DNA of 64,000 nt from Allomyces arbusculus. Taxonomy: Eukaryota > Blastocladiomycota > Blastocladiomycetes > Blastocladiales > Blastocladiaceae. The translations under genes were made by a program, and so were the position numbers. Below the pieces are notes generated by a model. That model did no database searches and had not been told where the DNA came from. It saw only the letters and a list, made by a program, of their open reading frames with translations. This document shows, piece after piece, positions 1 through 11,091 of the stretch (position 1 is the first letter of the stretch; every line of letters starts with the position of its first letter). Location: NCBI GenBank assembly GCA_027604705.1, contig JADHYV010000015.1, positions 124,001 to 188,000 on the forward strand. Direction: 5' to 3'.

Positions 1-161
1 CTCACTGCAGAATACAATTGGAACAAGATTGGATTCGGCCGACAGCAACCAGTTTGACGCCGAGCGCCCGCTGCGACGTTCCAGCTACGACCCCAAAGCG
101 CACCGACGCATCCAGTGAACAGCCCTCGTCAGCTTTCCCAACCCACGATTTCCTCAAAACA

Positions 162-3100
162 ATGTCGTTTCTACGGGCCGGTTCGTTGGTGCACATGAAG
201 TCCACCCGACCAGCACACGGCACCTCACCTCGATCACCCGCTGCGTGACGTTTGCAACAGATTTGCGCGATGACGACGTGCAGGCCGTCCGCGACGAGAA
301 CCTCGATCTCAAGCGGCGGCTTAATATCCAAATGGACCTGACCAAGCGGTAGGTTAGTCCGTCGTGACGCTCGGTGGGCATGCGCCCACGACCACGGCAC
401 CATCTCACTAGTCTCACCCTCGGGTCAACGTTTAGTCTGACCACGCGGGTCCAGAAAATGTCCGACGACATGAACAAGCTCAAGCTCCGCGGCCCGGTGG
501 GCCCGGTGCCGGTGACCAAGCTCCACGGTCCGTTCTCGCGTCGCTGTCTGCCGTTTGGGTGGATGGAGCCTGACGGCCAACGCGAATCCTGACAACAGAG
601 CACACACCGACCAGCGCGTCCGGCATCCCCGCGCCCGTCATTGCGACGCGCGCGGTGTTCCACAAGCGGCACCCTTCGCTCGAGGCACTCGTCGACGACT
701 TGCGGCTTCAGGTTCGCGACTTGGCCAAGGACAATAGCCTGCTCAAGAGCAAGGTGCAACACTACAAGGCGATGCACGAGTCGAACCTGCGCAAGAAGGG
801 CATGTGGGATAGCATCGGGCCACGAAAAGTACGAGGTTGGCCCATTCCTCGAGGCCTCACAACCCTCTGTCACTGACCTTATTATCTCGATGCAGGGTGC
901 GCGCAAATCACCCGTGAAAAAGGAGCAGGTCTCGCTGCAGAGAATTGCGGACCCGGAGCCGCCACCGGTCGTCGTGTATGTCGTGTTATCCCAGCTGCGT
1001 CGTGCAACTCGGAACTGTCATTGACTGCTTGGCCGGTTGTATAGTCCACCGTCGTTTCACGACTCGGAAGAGTATCACCAAATGTACGTACCGTTTTGTC
1101 GACGCCATGTTGAGCCCGCTTGCGCAATCTCATCTCTCTATCTGTTTAGGTCCGAGACCGTCCACATGCTGCAGGGCGAGCTCGACGCCAAGAACGACGA
1201 GCTGACCGAGCTCCGCAACGTCGTCGAGGAGCTGCAAAAGAAGCAGCCGACTCCACCACCGGCAGCGACTGTCGACATGACCGAGCACTTGCAGCTCAAG
1301 CAGACCGTGTCGGTATCCCCCGGCTTCCCAAATCATCGCGACGCTTTTCGTCATCCGCGCACTGACCGCGATCGTATTCTATTGTAGAGCAGTCTTGGAG
1401 GCGCGCCAAAAGTCGCTGACGCTCGAGCTCACCAACAAGACGCGCATGATCGAGGACTTGCTCCAGCAGTCAGGCGCCATGGAGGAGAAAGAGGTCGAGA
1501 CGCGGCAGCGCAATGCCGAGCTGACACAGGAAATGGAGCACCATTCGGTTCAGCTGCAAGAGGCACGCGACAAAGTGGTGGAGCTCGAGACGCAGCTTGT
1601 GCATGCGCAAGTCGACTTGCAGCACGTTGACCATGTTCGTACTGTTTCACTCGATGACGACGACGACGACGACGACGACGACGATGGTGACGACATGATA
1701 GCTTCTTATGACGCGTGAACATGACCTTGTTTTGCTGCCCCTCTTTGAACTTATTTAGCTGCAAAAAGTCAACGCCGACATCAAGGCAGAGCTCGATCGC
1801 GCACACGAAGAAAACGCCCGGCTCGTGGAACAGGCGCTCGTGGCAGAAAAGACGCAGCGTGCACGATTTGATGCCGCAGCGCAGGACCTGGCCCACCAGC
1901 TCGCGCACCTCGAGTCTAGCAACAAGCAGCTCCTCCTCGACAACAAGCGGCTCCTCGACGACCTCGACCTGGCCAAGGCGCAGGCGGCGACGATGACGGC
2001 ACGGCACGCCGAGACGCAACACCAGCTGGACCGCGAGACACGCGAGCACACGGCGTTGCGCAACCGCGTCGCCCTGTTTGCCGAGAGCAACCACGTGGCC
2101 ATGGGCGACTTGCAGGAAGCGCTCGTCATTATTGCCTGGCGCCGGCAGCACCACGTCTCGCTCGACACGCTCTTGTCGATGCACGAGTGGATGGAGGACA
2201 AGGCCGCGATGCTGCATTTGCGGTCCGAGTATTTGCAGGCGCTCCAGGACCTCGACAAGACGCGGCAGCTACTGAGCTTGCAGCAGCAGGTCAATCGCGA
2301 CTACAAGCACGAGCTCGCGCAGGTGCATGGTGATATCGAGCGGCTACGCGACGAGTATGCGGTTCAACGCGAACGCGACGCCCGGTTGCTCGACGCGAGG
2401 CAGCACCGAATCGGCGTGCTCGAACGGCAAGTACGGCATCTGTCTTCTGTATCAGGCCCCGCTTGCGGGCTTGTTGCTGCTGCGGATCCGAGTCGTCATG
2501 GTCCGTGTCTGGTGCTCAAGATTCATCAGATTCAGCTGGCGAAGCCGTGCTCGACACCACAGCTGCTCCTGTTCGCCGTCGATTTTTTCACGTTCGAGAC
2601 GCAGGTTACGCCGCCGCTCCCGCCGTCGCACCAGACGTTTATTGCCGACGACTGGACCGTGTCGTGGCCGCTTGACCCGCTCCCGGACGCGCTGTTCTGG
2701 TACCTCGAGGCCGACGGCGGCGACGTGGCCGTTGACGTGGTCGTGGTACGGTCGGACGGCACCTTTATGACGCTTGTCACAGCGCGCATCACGCACCTGG
2801 CGCAGCTCCTGCACGCTGGGTCGAATGGCCTGTTCTACAACCTCGAGTTGTACGGCGTGCCCGCGTTTGAGGGCCAGGACCAGTCCCGCGCCGATAGCGG
2901 CGACCAGCTGCTCGGCACGCTACAGTGCTCGCTCGCGATATCGCTCCCGCTCGAGGAGGCGTGGCTCGCGTATCAGGAGCGGTCGGGCCATTTGCGGCAG
3001 CAAGCCGTTTCAGCTCAAAAGCGGATCGACATGCCGCTGCCCGGACCGCAGTATCGGTCCGACACGCTGCACGTTTCGCTGACGGGTATTTCCGTGACCC

Positions 3101-5847
3101 CGAAAACTAAGAACCCGCGGCTCTACGGGCTCGTGGACGTGTACCACCGGACGGGTCTTCGCATCGCGTGCCCTGGATTTGCCGCGCCAGACGACCCGGA
3201 GACGGCCGATGTACCGCTCGTGCTCTCGCCCGACGTGGTGGAGTGGATTGAGCGCAAGCCCATGGTCGTGTCGGTGTTTGATGATGCCGATCCGAGCGAC
3301 TACTCGTCATTCTTGGGGCAGGCACATGTCACGCTCGCGGCGGTGGCGCAGGGGGACGAGGCGAGCGTGGAGGCCGAGCTCGTGCTGAGCGGTCAGAAGG
3401 TCGGGTCGGTCACGGTCAAGCTCGGGTGGCGGCAAGGTGGGCCGCGCACGGGCAACGGCGACGAGGGAGGACGGGGTGCATCGCGTGGGCAGCTGGACGA
3501 TGGTCGCGCGTCGCAAGTGGCAAGCACCTCATCGCTCCCCCGCGCATCAACCGGCTCCGTTGCTGAGCCGCGCCCACTTGGCAGTTCTCAATCGCGGGAC
3601 ATGGACGGCTCGTCGTCTCGTGCGGCCAGCATCGCCGAGCAGGTTCCGTCGCGACAGCACTCGACCTCGTCACTTTCACGGGCGGGATCGGCGCCGCCAC
3701 TCGCGCACAGCGGCTCAAATCTTGCCGAGCTCTCCAACTCACGTGTCTCAGAGCTCGCCAACACCGCTGGTGGCACCAATGCCGTGCCATTATCGACCCG
3801 CGCGTCTTTGTCGCGGACTGATCTCGCACCGCCGCTCTCCCGTGGCAACTCGGCGCCGCTGACGTTTTCTCAGGACATCGGTGACGCGGCTGCACCCCCG
3901 CCACTCTCGCGGGACCACTCGGCACCACCTCTGTCGCGCACTGGTTCGCTCCAAAATCTTCCGCTCTCTCGAAATACATCAGCACGATCACTTCGCCGCG
4001 ACCCGTCACAGCCTGCTCTGTCCAGCACCCATCTTGCTGATCCCACGAGCTCACGCTCGCGGTCAAGCCTCTCCCAGGATATTACGGCCGACGTGCTAGG
4101 CGACTTGCCGCCGCCGCGCATGGGCATGTCCAAGGCCTCGTCATACCAGACGACCGAGCAGCTGCTGTCGCGTGAAGGGTCTCGTGCGTCGTTGGCGGGT
4201 GTGGATGCGTTGCCGCTGTCGAGGCAGGACTCTCTTCGGTCGGACGTGGGGGAGTTGACTCGATCAGTCCAGGGTATCGGGTCGGCGGCCGCGCTCGACG
4301 AGACGATCGCGTCGCGGAGGCCCAGCCAAGACGGCTTGGAGTTGCCAACGGCTGCGAACGCGAGCATGGCTGCGCGATCCATGAGCCGTGTCGGGTCACA
4401 GACGATGATGGAGGAGAGTGGCCCATTACCGACGTCGTTGCCGCTTTCGCGCTCTGGGTCCGCGCGCGGGGCGGGATTGGTAGGCGCTGCCGATGGGGCT
4501 GGATTGCCCTTGAGTCGGTCTAGTTCGCAATTGTCGCGGGCGCAGTGGACGAGCCAAGGCGGCCATCTCCCGGCGTCGCTGCCGGCGACTGGTACTGGAT
4601 CGATGCGCGGCTCAAGGCAATCGGTACTTGCGCAGGACATGGACGCACTGCCGCCGTCAATGCCCGCCTCCGCGCGTGGATCTGGGTTCATCGGGATTGG
4701 TCATGACGACGCACCACCTCCGCTGAGCCGAACTGGCTCGCAGGCGTTGCGCGTGCAGTGGAGCAACCAGGGCGAACAGCTCCCGGCGTCGGGCGCTGGG
4801 TCCCAGTCCGGCTCGCGCCATTCGGAACTTGCTGACGCGGCGCTGCCGACCGGCGACGACCAAGGTCTGCCCACGTCCGGGTCCAACCTGCACCTCGACA
4901 CGACGGAAGGATCGCAAGTCTTCCAAGACGACGAGCCGTCAGCGACGGCGGACCACGACGACGACCTGTACGCACTGCTGAGCCCCACCATCCACGACGC
5001 TGATCTCGCCGAGATCGACCTGCTCGCCGACGACCACGTCACGCTCGTCTTGCACACGCTGCAAGTGCACGCCAACAGCACCGTCGTCCAAGATCATCTT
5101 GCGGGCTACCAGCAGGTCATAGTCGCATTTGACGTATTTGGCCCCACCGCCAATGACGGTGACGCCGGGAGCATGCTCGAAACGTCGGCGCAGTTTGTCC
5201 GGTACGCGCCCGACGACGACACGCCCGACCAGGACGGCGCGTTGGTCCCGCTGATCGATCTCGGGTTTGTCGCGAGTTTCCCGTCGGCTGCGCCCGCTGA
5301 GGATGACGATGTCGGTGCGGATCCCAAGTGGGCCGCGCTCTTGACGCCCGTGGTCGCGGGTATGGCAAGACGCACCAGTTTGTCACGTCATGCTTCGCTC
5401 GCCGCGTCTGGCAGCCTGCAGCGGATCGCATCGACGCGGTCCGTCGCGGCCGCAGCCGACGCGCCGAGCGTCACAACGACGTTAATTGTTGCCGTGAGCA
5501 CGGGCGCGCCCGTTGGCGGCAGCGACGAGTCTGGCGACGAGCCAAATGCCGAATTTGTGGATGTCGCGTCGGCGCACCTCGACTGGGCCGTGCTGGTGCA
5601 GAAAGTATTGGCGCCCGCGCTGGGCGCGCCGAACCGGATCCTCGTCCCGCTGGATGTGGAGTTTTTAGACGGAGTCGGCAGTTTGGGCACGCTAGTCGTG
5701 GAAGTGCACGGACTCGCGCCGCTGCTCGCGCGGCTCGGGATGCAGATGCGGTCGCTGGCGGCGTCGCGCATGTCATTACCGGGTAGCAACGGAGGGTCGT
5801 TTGTGGCGGAGCAGACTATCAATGAGGATGAGGGGGAGATGGAGTGA
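162..5847 (+). CDS. RPGRIP1L: RPGRIP1L/RPGRIP1-family ciliary transition-zone protein
   Basis: In animals this family is a scaffold at the ciliary transition zone that gates entry to the flagellum. Nine exons give one frame of about 1,680 residues: 162-180, 261-348, 436-527, 599-828, 896-975, 1045-1083, 1150-1308, 1388-1634 and 1759-5847. The start at 162 is inferred from a phase-compatible 19-nt first exon. Residues about 1-560 are coiled coil, including the conserved early block DENLDLKRR and a second block ALVDDLRLQVRDLAKDN. A first C2 domain lies at about 570-695 with the family signature DFFTFETQVTPPL, and a second at about 745-870. A Ser-rich linker of about 480 residues, full of PLSRxGS units, follows. 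A C-terminal RPGR-interaction-like C2 domain lies at about 1390-1660 (VASAHLDWAVLVQ, LGTLVVEVHGLAPLL). An optional phase-0 intron at 2431-2520 could also be removed. The order of domains and several signatures make the family call firm; RPGRIP1L versus RPGRIP1 cannot be decided. Confidence 0.88.
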
Positions 5848-6458
5848 GCCGAGGGACTGAATTGTAACTGGTTTGTCCGCATCTGTCACCGCTGACGCTT
5901 TCGAGCAGCAGCACAGATTGAGAGAGCATTGGCGGGACGCTACCACAATGCTGTAGCGACTATAAATTTGACCAGCAACAACAGGCATGTTTCCCAACTT
6001 TCGCCGGCATCACTTCGGCTTGAGACGACTCTGTAAGTCTGCCGCTGATACTTTGCTGCGTGCTCGTCGACAGCACTGCAACTGCTTCATGTCTTTGAGC
6101 CTCATGGGCACTTTGTCGACACACACAGACGTTGATGAATGCAATGCATAGGACCCAACGGACCCGGTCACCAGGTATCTGGTCATTGAAGCTTTCGTTG
6201 GCAGCATCATTTCCACTTTTTCAGACACCGAAGACGCAGAAAGTCAGAATTCGGGACAAGGGGGTGCACGAAGCATTCCTTGCCGACGGGCTGTGTGCTG
6301 CAGTTGACCGGGTCACCTTACACAGATTTTAAAGCAGGAGCGAACAACTGGAGGAGGAAAGCTGCGGAACATGCCTATGAGCGTGCTCATGACGACGCTC
6401 TTCACCAAGACCGCACGCAGACAAAGTTACACAAGCTCACCATTTCTCTCCCCGACTA
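5848..6458. other. Intergenic spacer, no gene seen
   Basis: This is the spacer between the converging ends of the RPGRIP1L and SPC3 genes. Only short unconvincing open frames occur. It may hold a small terminal exon of SPC3, because that protein's usual C-terminal end has not been located. Confidence 0.5.
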
Positions 6459-7136
6459 TCATGCCTCCCCGGCACCGGCTCCTCCCCGATCGCCACGGTA
6501 ACTCACTCGCTCACCCACGTTTGCCGGCAGCGTAAACTTGGCCGCGAGCGCGTCGGGCATCGCCGCGCACCGCGTTGCGCCGACATACGTGTGCACACAC
6601 CACTCGAGCCGCGCCGTGACCGGGAGCCCATTGAATCGCGCCGCGTCGCGGTACTGCACGTCAGTGATCGCATACTTGTTCTCGGCATTCGCGACCATCA
6701 GCCTTGCGTCGTCGACGTTCGTGATGATCGTGTCCCACACCGTGATCTTGTTGGTCGGGAATCCTGGCGCCTGGTAGGCGACCGTGACCATGGCGTAGAC
6801 CTGCTTAGTGTTCCACTGGAAGAGCGAGCGCAGGTCGGCGGTCGCGTCAAATTGAAGGGCCGCAAAGACGGCGGGCGCGTGGAAGTAGGTCTGGTACTTG
6901 TACTGCGCGGCGCGCGATCCGCGGATCAGCGTCGCCGACGAGACATTGAGGCTTAGTGCGAGCGCCGGGAGCACGTTTCCGTACGGGTCCTTGGTGCCGG
7001 CCGGGCCCACGGTGGGGACGTGCGTTGGGGTCAGCAGCTCCCAGGTCGACGTGAGCGCAATGGCCGCGGCCAGCGCGAGCAGGACCGATGTTGCAAACCC
7101 GAAGACGGTGTTGATGCGGGACCACAGGCTGTGCAT
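6459..7136 (-). CDS. SPC3: Signal peptidase complex subunit 3
   Basis: SPC3/SPCS3 is an essential ER-membrane subunit of signal peptidase, which removes signal peptides from secretory proteins. The start at 7136 gives MHSLWSRINTVFGFATSV, matching the family's N-terminus that leads into a single signal-anchor (about residues 8-35). The lumenal part carries the family's landmarks: FDATADLRSLFQWNTKQVY, then a valine- and tyrosine-rich strand, KITVWDTIITN and LMVANAENKYAITD. The frame stays open upstream to 7388 and encodes seven Asp from a CGTCGT-type microsatellite, which is taken as 5' leader. The last residues (after LPANV) are unlike the family, and a GGTGAGCG donor sits there near 6515, so the true C-terminus probably lies in a small downstream exon. 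The gene diverges from MED10. Confidence 0.85.
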   Translation of the reverse strand: MHSLWSRINTVFGFATSVLLALAAAIALTSTWELLTPTHVPTVGPAGTKDPYGNVLPALALSLNVSSATLIRGSRAAQYKYQTYFHAPAVFAALQFDATADLRSLFQWNTKQVYAMVTVAYQAPGFPTNKITVWDTIITNVDDARLMVANAENKYAITDVQYRDAARFNGLPVTARLEWCVHTYVGATRCAAMPDALAAKFTLPANVGERVSYRGDRGGAGAGEA

Positions 7137-7590
7137 CGTGGTCGTCGAGGTGTAGTTGATGCTGGACTCCTTGTTCAAAAGTGTTGGCAGGTGGCAGTTG
7201 GTGCTGGCCGGCGTGTTCTCGCGGGCGCCGGTCCCGTGCAAGTGCCGCAAGTGGTGTTCGCTGCCGCCGCCGTGCTCGTCGTCGTCGTCGTCGTCGTGGT
7301 TTCTGTCGCCGGGCCTGATGCCAGAAAATGGAAAAGAGGAGGTTGAAGATGTGGCGACTCCGTCGTGTCGCGACCCACGCTGCATCACGTTTACCGCTCC
7401 ACCGCAAAGTCAAGTACCTGTTCTCTTTCGAACCTGATCAAGTCTAGTCGTCGATCACCTCACGTCCACCACGAGCTTGATCCTCGCGAGCACGCGCGAC
7501 TCTCAGCACTTGGTCGGCCCCTGCGCACACTCGGCATCAACAGATCCCAGTTCCCGACTGTGTCGGACCCTTGCGGCGATCACAACCATC
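7137..7590. promoter_or_regulatory. Divergent upstream region SPC3/MED10
   Basis: These 454 bases separate the start codons of SPC3 (-) and MED10 (+), so the two housekeeping genes probably share a bidirectional promoter. A trinucleotide run (TCG/CGT) lies at about 7275-7300. No TATA box was seen. This is inference from layout. Confidence 0.5.
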
Positions 7591-8205
7591 ATGTCGGCCC
7601 CACCATCTCGACCCACCTCTGCGGCCTCCTCTTCCTCGGCACCATCATCGCGCGCCCCGCCATCACTCTCACGCACGGCGTCGGTCCCGTTCACCGAGCC
7701 CGACCGTGCGGTCGTGGCGCCCGCCGCCGCGGCCGTGCACTCGCTGTTGACCACGCTCACCGACATGGCGCGCGTCACGACGCACTACGGTGACGCATCC
7801 GACGCGCAATTGGCCGACACGCTCACATCCTACGCGCAGCAGCTCGCCGACCTCGACGAGTACGCGCGCGACCACTTGATGGACGTATGGGTCCCGAAAG
7901 CCGTCGTAGATGCCGTTGATGCGGGCGCGAACCCGGCGCGCGTCACGCAAAATTATCTTGAGAGTTTAGCGGCCGAGAACCAGTTTACGAACGGCAAAGT
8001 CGTTGCGGCGAGTCGGTTCCGGTCGGCGCTCGAGGACCAATTGCTCGCTGCGTTCCCGGACGAGCTGGCTGCAATTGACCAGGCGGGCGGCGATGCTGAG
8101 AGCAGCGGTAGCGGACCAGCTCCACCACCAGCGCCGGTACAAGAGAGTGCTAGTGCGGCCGTCAAGCTGGCTGGCGGCAAGCCAAACACAAATGAAGCGC
8201 ATTGA
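7591..8205 (+). CDS. MED10: Mediator complex subunit 10
   Basis: MED10 (yeast Nut2) is a middle-module subunit of Mediator, which links activators to RNA polymerase II. The single exon encodes 204 residues. After a Ser/Pro/Ala-rich lead of about 35 residues, residues 40-170 follow the family: a helix around ADLDEYARDHLMDVWVPKAV, then the hallmark DAGANPARVTQNYLESLAAEN, with NxKVVAASRFRSALEDQL and FPDELAAI at the end. Animal homologues have the same string of D-G-x-N-P, then a C/Y-L-E segment, then G-K and F-K/R. The ATG at 7591 sits in a good context (ATCATGTC). The low-complexity N- and C-terminal tails make it longer than the usual 135-160 residues. Confidence 0.88.
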   Translation: MSAPPSRPTSAASSSSAPSSRAPPSLSRTASVPFTEPDRAVVAPAAAAVHSLLTTLTDMARVTTHYGDASDAQLADTLTSYAQQLADLDEYARDHLMDVWVPKAVVDAVDAGANPARVTQNYLESLAAENQFTNGKVVAASRFRSALEDQLLAAFPDELAAIDQAGGDAESSGSGPAPPPAPVQESASAAVKLAGGKPNTNEAH

Positions 8206-8358
8206 CTTTTTCACCGAACTCGCCTTTCCGTCGCCTGCTTCGCCTGCCAACGTTGTTCAACGTAGAATGCATCCTCTGATACAAACCATTTCCATTTACC
8301 AGCACGCCTGGACGCACCCATGGCTCTCCACCCGCCCATCAGGCCTACACGACGACGA

Positions 8359-9628
8359 TCACTTCATAAGACCGCGACACGAATCATCAGCACATCTGAG
8401 CGCTCTGGGAGCCTCCGCACGTTGGCGACCAAACCGACGGCCAGGTCTCCCGCGTCCGCCAACACCGCCACCGAATTCATCGCTGATCCGGTCATTGAGG
8501 AACGGGTTCGCGCCTGGCGCGCGATACGGATCGAGCCCGAGACATGTGCGCATCGGCACCAGCTCCACCTTTTGCGCCTTGAGAAAGTCGATGATGGCCG
8601 GGACCGCCGCGACCGAGTGCGGCTGCGTGTCGTGCTGCAGGGAGATCCACGACCCGGCGGGCTTCGCGCGCTCAAACGCCTTCATAAACTGGGCCAGGAC
8701 GGCCTCAGGTGTGGCCTCGGGGCCTTGGAGCCGCCAGTCGTACGAATCGACATTGACTGGCATGTGCGGCGAGTACATGTTGTGAGTGCACACTCGCCGT
8801 CAACGATAAAGCAAGTCTCGGATACGTACTGTTGACGGGAAAGTACCCGTACGTGTCCAACCCCTGCATTGCCTGCGCCGACCACTCAAGGTACGGCAGC
8901 CGCACGAACCGCGGCCGCACGCCCAGCACCGAATCGACCAAAGTGTCTGTCATGACCAGCTCGGCGCGCATCTCGTCAACGGTCATCGGCCATGTGATGT
9001 TCGGGTTCACATCAATCCGGCCCGACGGTCCCATCGACCGGTGCGAGTAGGTGTGCGCGCCAATATCGTGGCCTGACTCGTATGCGAGCTGGATCGCGCG
9101 CCACCGTTCCGGGTGCGCCGCGGCCGTGTTCCCGACAATGAAAAACGTGGCCTTTACGCCCGCCGCGTTCAGCGTGTGCACGAGTGACTCGGTCAGCGTT
9201 GATGGACCGTCGTCGAACGTGAGCGCGAAATGGTTCGGGTGCTTGCACTTGGTGATTGGGCGCGCAATAATGCAGGTGCCGCAGTCGGTCGGGCAGATGC
9301 CGCATGTCTCGCCCGCGGCCACGTTGCAGATCCCGTCACCGCAGTTGTTGCCAACGCGACCAAACATGGCGTCCTCGAGCGCCATGATTTCTTGGACGTA
9401 TTTGAAGGGCGGGGCGACGCACGCGGGCGGGACGTAGCACCACTTGTCGAGCCTATCATTCCAACCAAAAGCGCCCGTGTTAGCCCGAGAATCATCTTGT
9501 CCACCTGCAAATAGACCAGCAGTAACGTACGGGAGCAGTGCAGCATATATGATTGGGATCGCTATCATAATCGCGCCGAGCAGCACAACCAAGGACCAAG
9601 CGACCGGCAACAGCAGTGACACGCTCAT
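8359..9628 (-). CDS. Chitin deacetylase 1 (polysaccharide deacetylase, CE4)
   Basis: CE4 enzymes remove acetyl groups from chitin to make chitosan in the cell wall. Exons 9628-9531, 9452-8830 and 8756-8359 give 372 residues. An N-terminal hydrophobic segment (about residues 8-32) is a signal peptide or anchor. Next comes LDKWC and a cysteine motif, CGDGICNVAAGETCGICPTD. The NodB domain follows: motif 1 ALTFDDGPS with the catalytic and metal Asp pair, motif 2 HTYSHRS with the two metal His, motif 3 RFVRLPYLEW, then SLQHDT and the family tail RTCLGLDPYRAPGANPF. Intron phases equal those of its two neighbours. Unlike them it has no hydrophobic C-terminal end, so it lacks an obvious GPI-anchor signal and may be released or held by its N-terminal anchor. 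Substrate specificity is inferred from the family. Confidence 0.88.
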
Positions 9629-9998
9629 GGTAGGTATTTAAGCTATGGTAGTAAAACGAAGAGGTTCTCGGGAGCGAGCGACGTTGGGTGATGCGCTGTC
9701 CATTTTCAAGGACGCTCACTTCTCGTTTGGCTGCTTGGGAACGGGCGCACGAGCTCCACTTTCTGGTTTGGTGCTGAGACGATGGTGCATCCTCTGCGTC
9801 ATGGAAGCATCTGACAGGCCGGTCTGACCATCCCAATTATCGGATCTGCGTCTCATATTTGCACCACCAGAACACATCATTTAACTTGGGCAGATTTGCG
9901 CGGCAGATAGTGTGAACCTGGCCGATTTCCAAATTAAGGGCGCGGAGGGCATGAGCTGGATGTATAAGATGCATCGCTCAGACAACACGACGTTGGCC

Positions 9999-10310
9999 CA
10001 CTCGATCCATGCTCAATCGAGCTGGAGGTGCTCGATCCATGCTCAATCGACCCTCGACCAACCGATTCATACTTGATTTGAGCACGCGGGAGGGTAGAAC
10101 AATGGCAAAGTCCTGATCTTGTCAATTAAAAAGGCGCTTCCGTCGATTCAGGTTCTGTTTGAGCAAATTACGTTTCGATTGACGCTCTTGCAAGTCGATT
10201 GACCTCCACCTCTCCTCGAATGACCTCCATCCCAGCTCGATTGTCCTCCACCCATGCTCGATTGATCTCAATCCTCGCTTGATTGACCTTGAGCAGCATC
10301 ACACAGTCGC
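9999..10310. repeat. Degenerate TCGATTGA repeat block A
   Basis: The 20-mer CTCGATCCATGCTCAATCGA occurs twice, 29 bases apart, at about 10002 and 10031, and its ends are inverted (TCGAT/ATCGA). From about 10176 to 10300 a looser unit, of the type CTCGATTGACCTCCACCC, recurs five or six times at a spacing near 22-28 bases. The function is unknown. Confidence 0.7.
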
Positions 10311-11091
10311 GCTCCATTGACTCTCATCAATGCTTGCCTCAGCGCAGATAAGTGCGGCTTCATTTGAACATCGGCTGCCCGTGTGTGCGCATGCGGTAGA
10401 GCTTGCTTTGCGCAGGCCAGCAAGAGTACCGCTGGGCAAGCTGATGTTATTCACGACCCTTGTGAACTGTACCCGCGCGACCAACTTTTGCGCATGGGCG
10501 GGCTCGAAATGGCCGAATGGCCACATGCGTGATTCCAAATCGCGAACTCGCTGCAGCCGTGATTGGATTGGATCGCGCGTGAGCCGCACAATGTGAGCAA
10601 CCGCACCAGGCGAGAGTCACTAAGCCCCGGAGCGATGCGGAGGAAGCGAAGGATGAACGGTCGGGGTGCGTGTGCGTCGGATTGGCCCATGCCGCATTAC
10701 CGCGGTGAACTGGCAAATTGCTTGTACGTTGTTTTACTGGCAGCTTGTCGTGGCGAGCAACGCTTCAAGTTTGCACATCATGGGCCTGGCTGGTCGTTTA
10801 TGTCAAGGCCGTTCCTCGCCTCGGTGGCATGATCGTCGGGCTTGCCATGTTGGTTTCATCGTGCAGGGACGCTTGCAGCATGTTGATATTCGCGATATAT
10901 TCAGGTAAGTCTGGACGAGCACAAGTCTTGTATCATGAGACGGTAGCGTGACATTGGGGACGACGAGAATGTTTGGTTGCTCAGGCAAAACAGAGAGAGG
11001 TGGTCTGAGTCAAATCTGCGTGCTGTGCAATGGCGCGTTCACACCGTCGTTGTCGCGCTCCTGCTCTCTAGTCTCCACGATCGCTGCCACG

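Noticed and set aside
2431-2520. Additional intron in RPGRIP1L exon 9
   Set aside because: GT-AG ends and phase allow it, but the retained sequence leads smoothly into the C2 strand (LVLKIHQIQLA), so it was left as coding and only mentioned.
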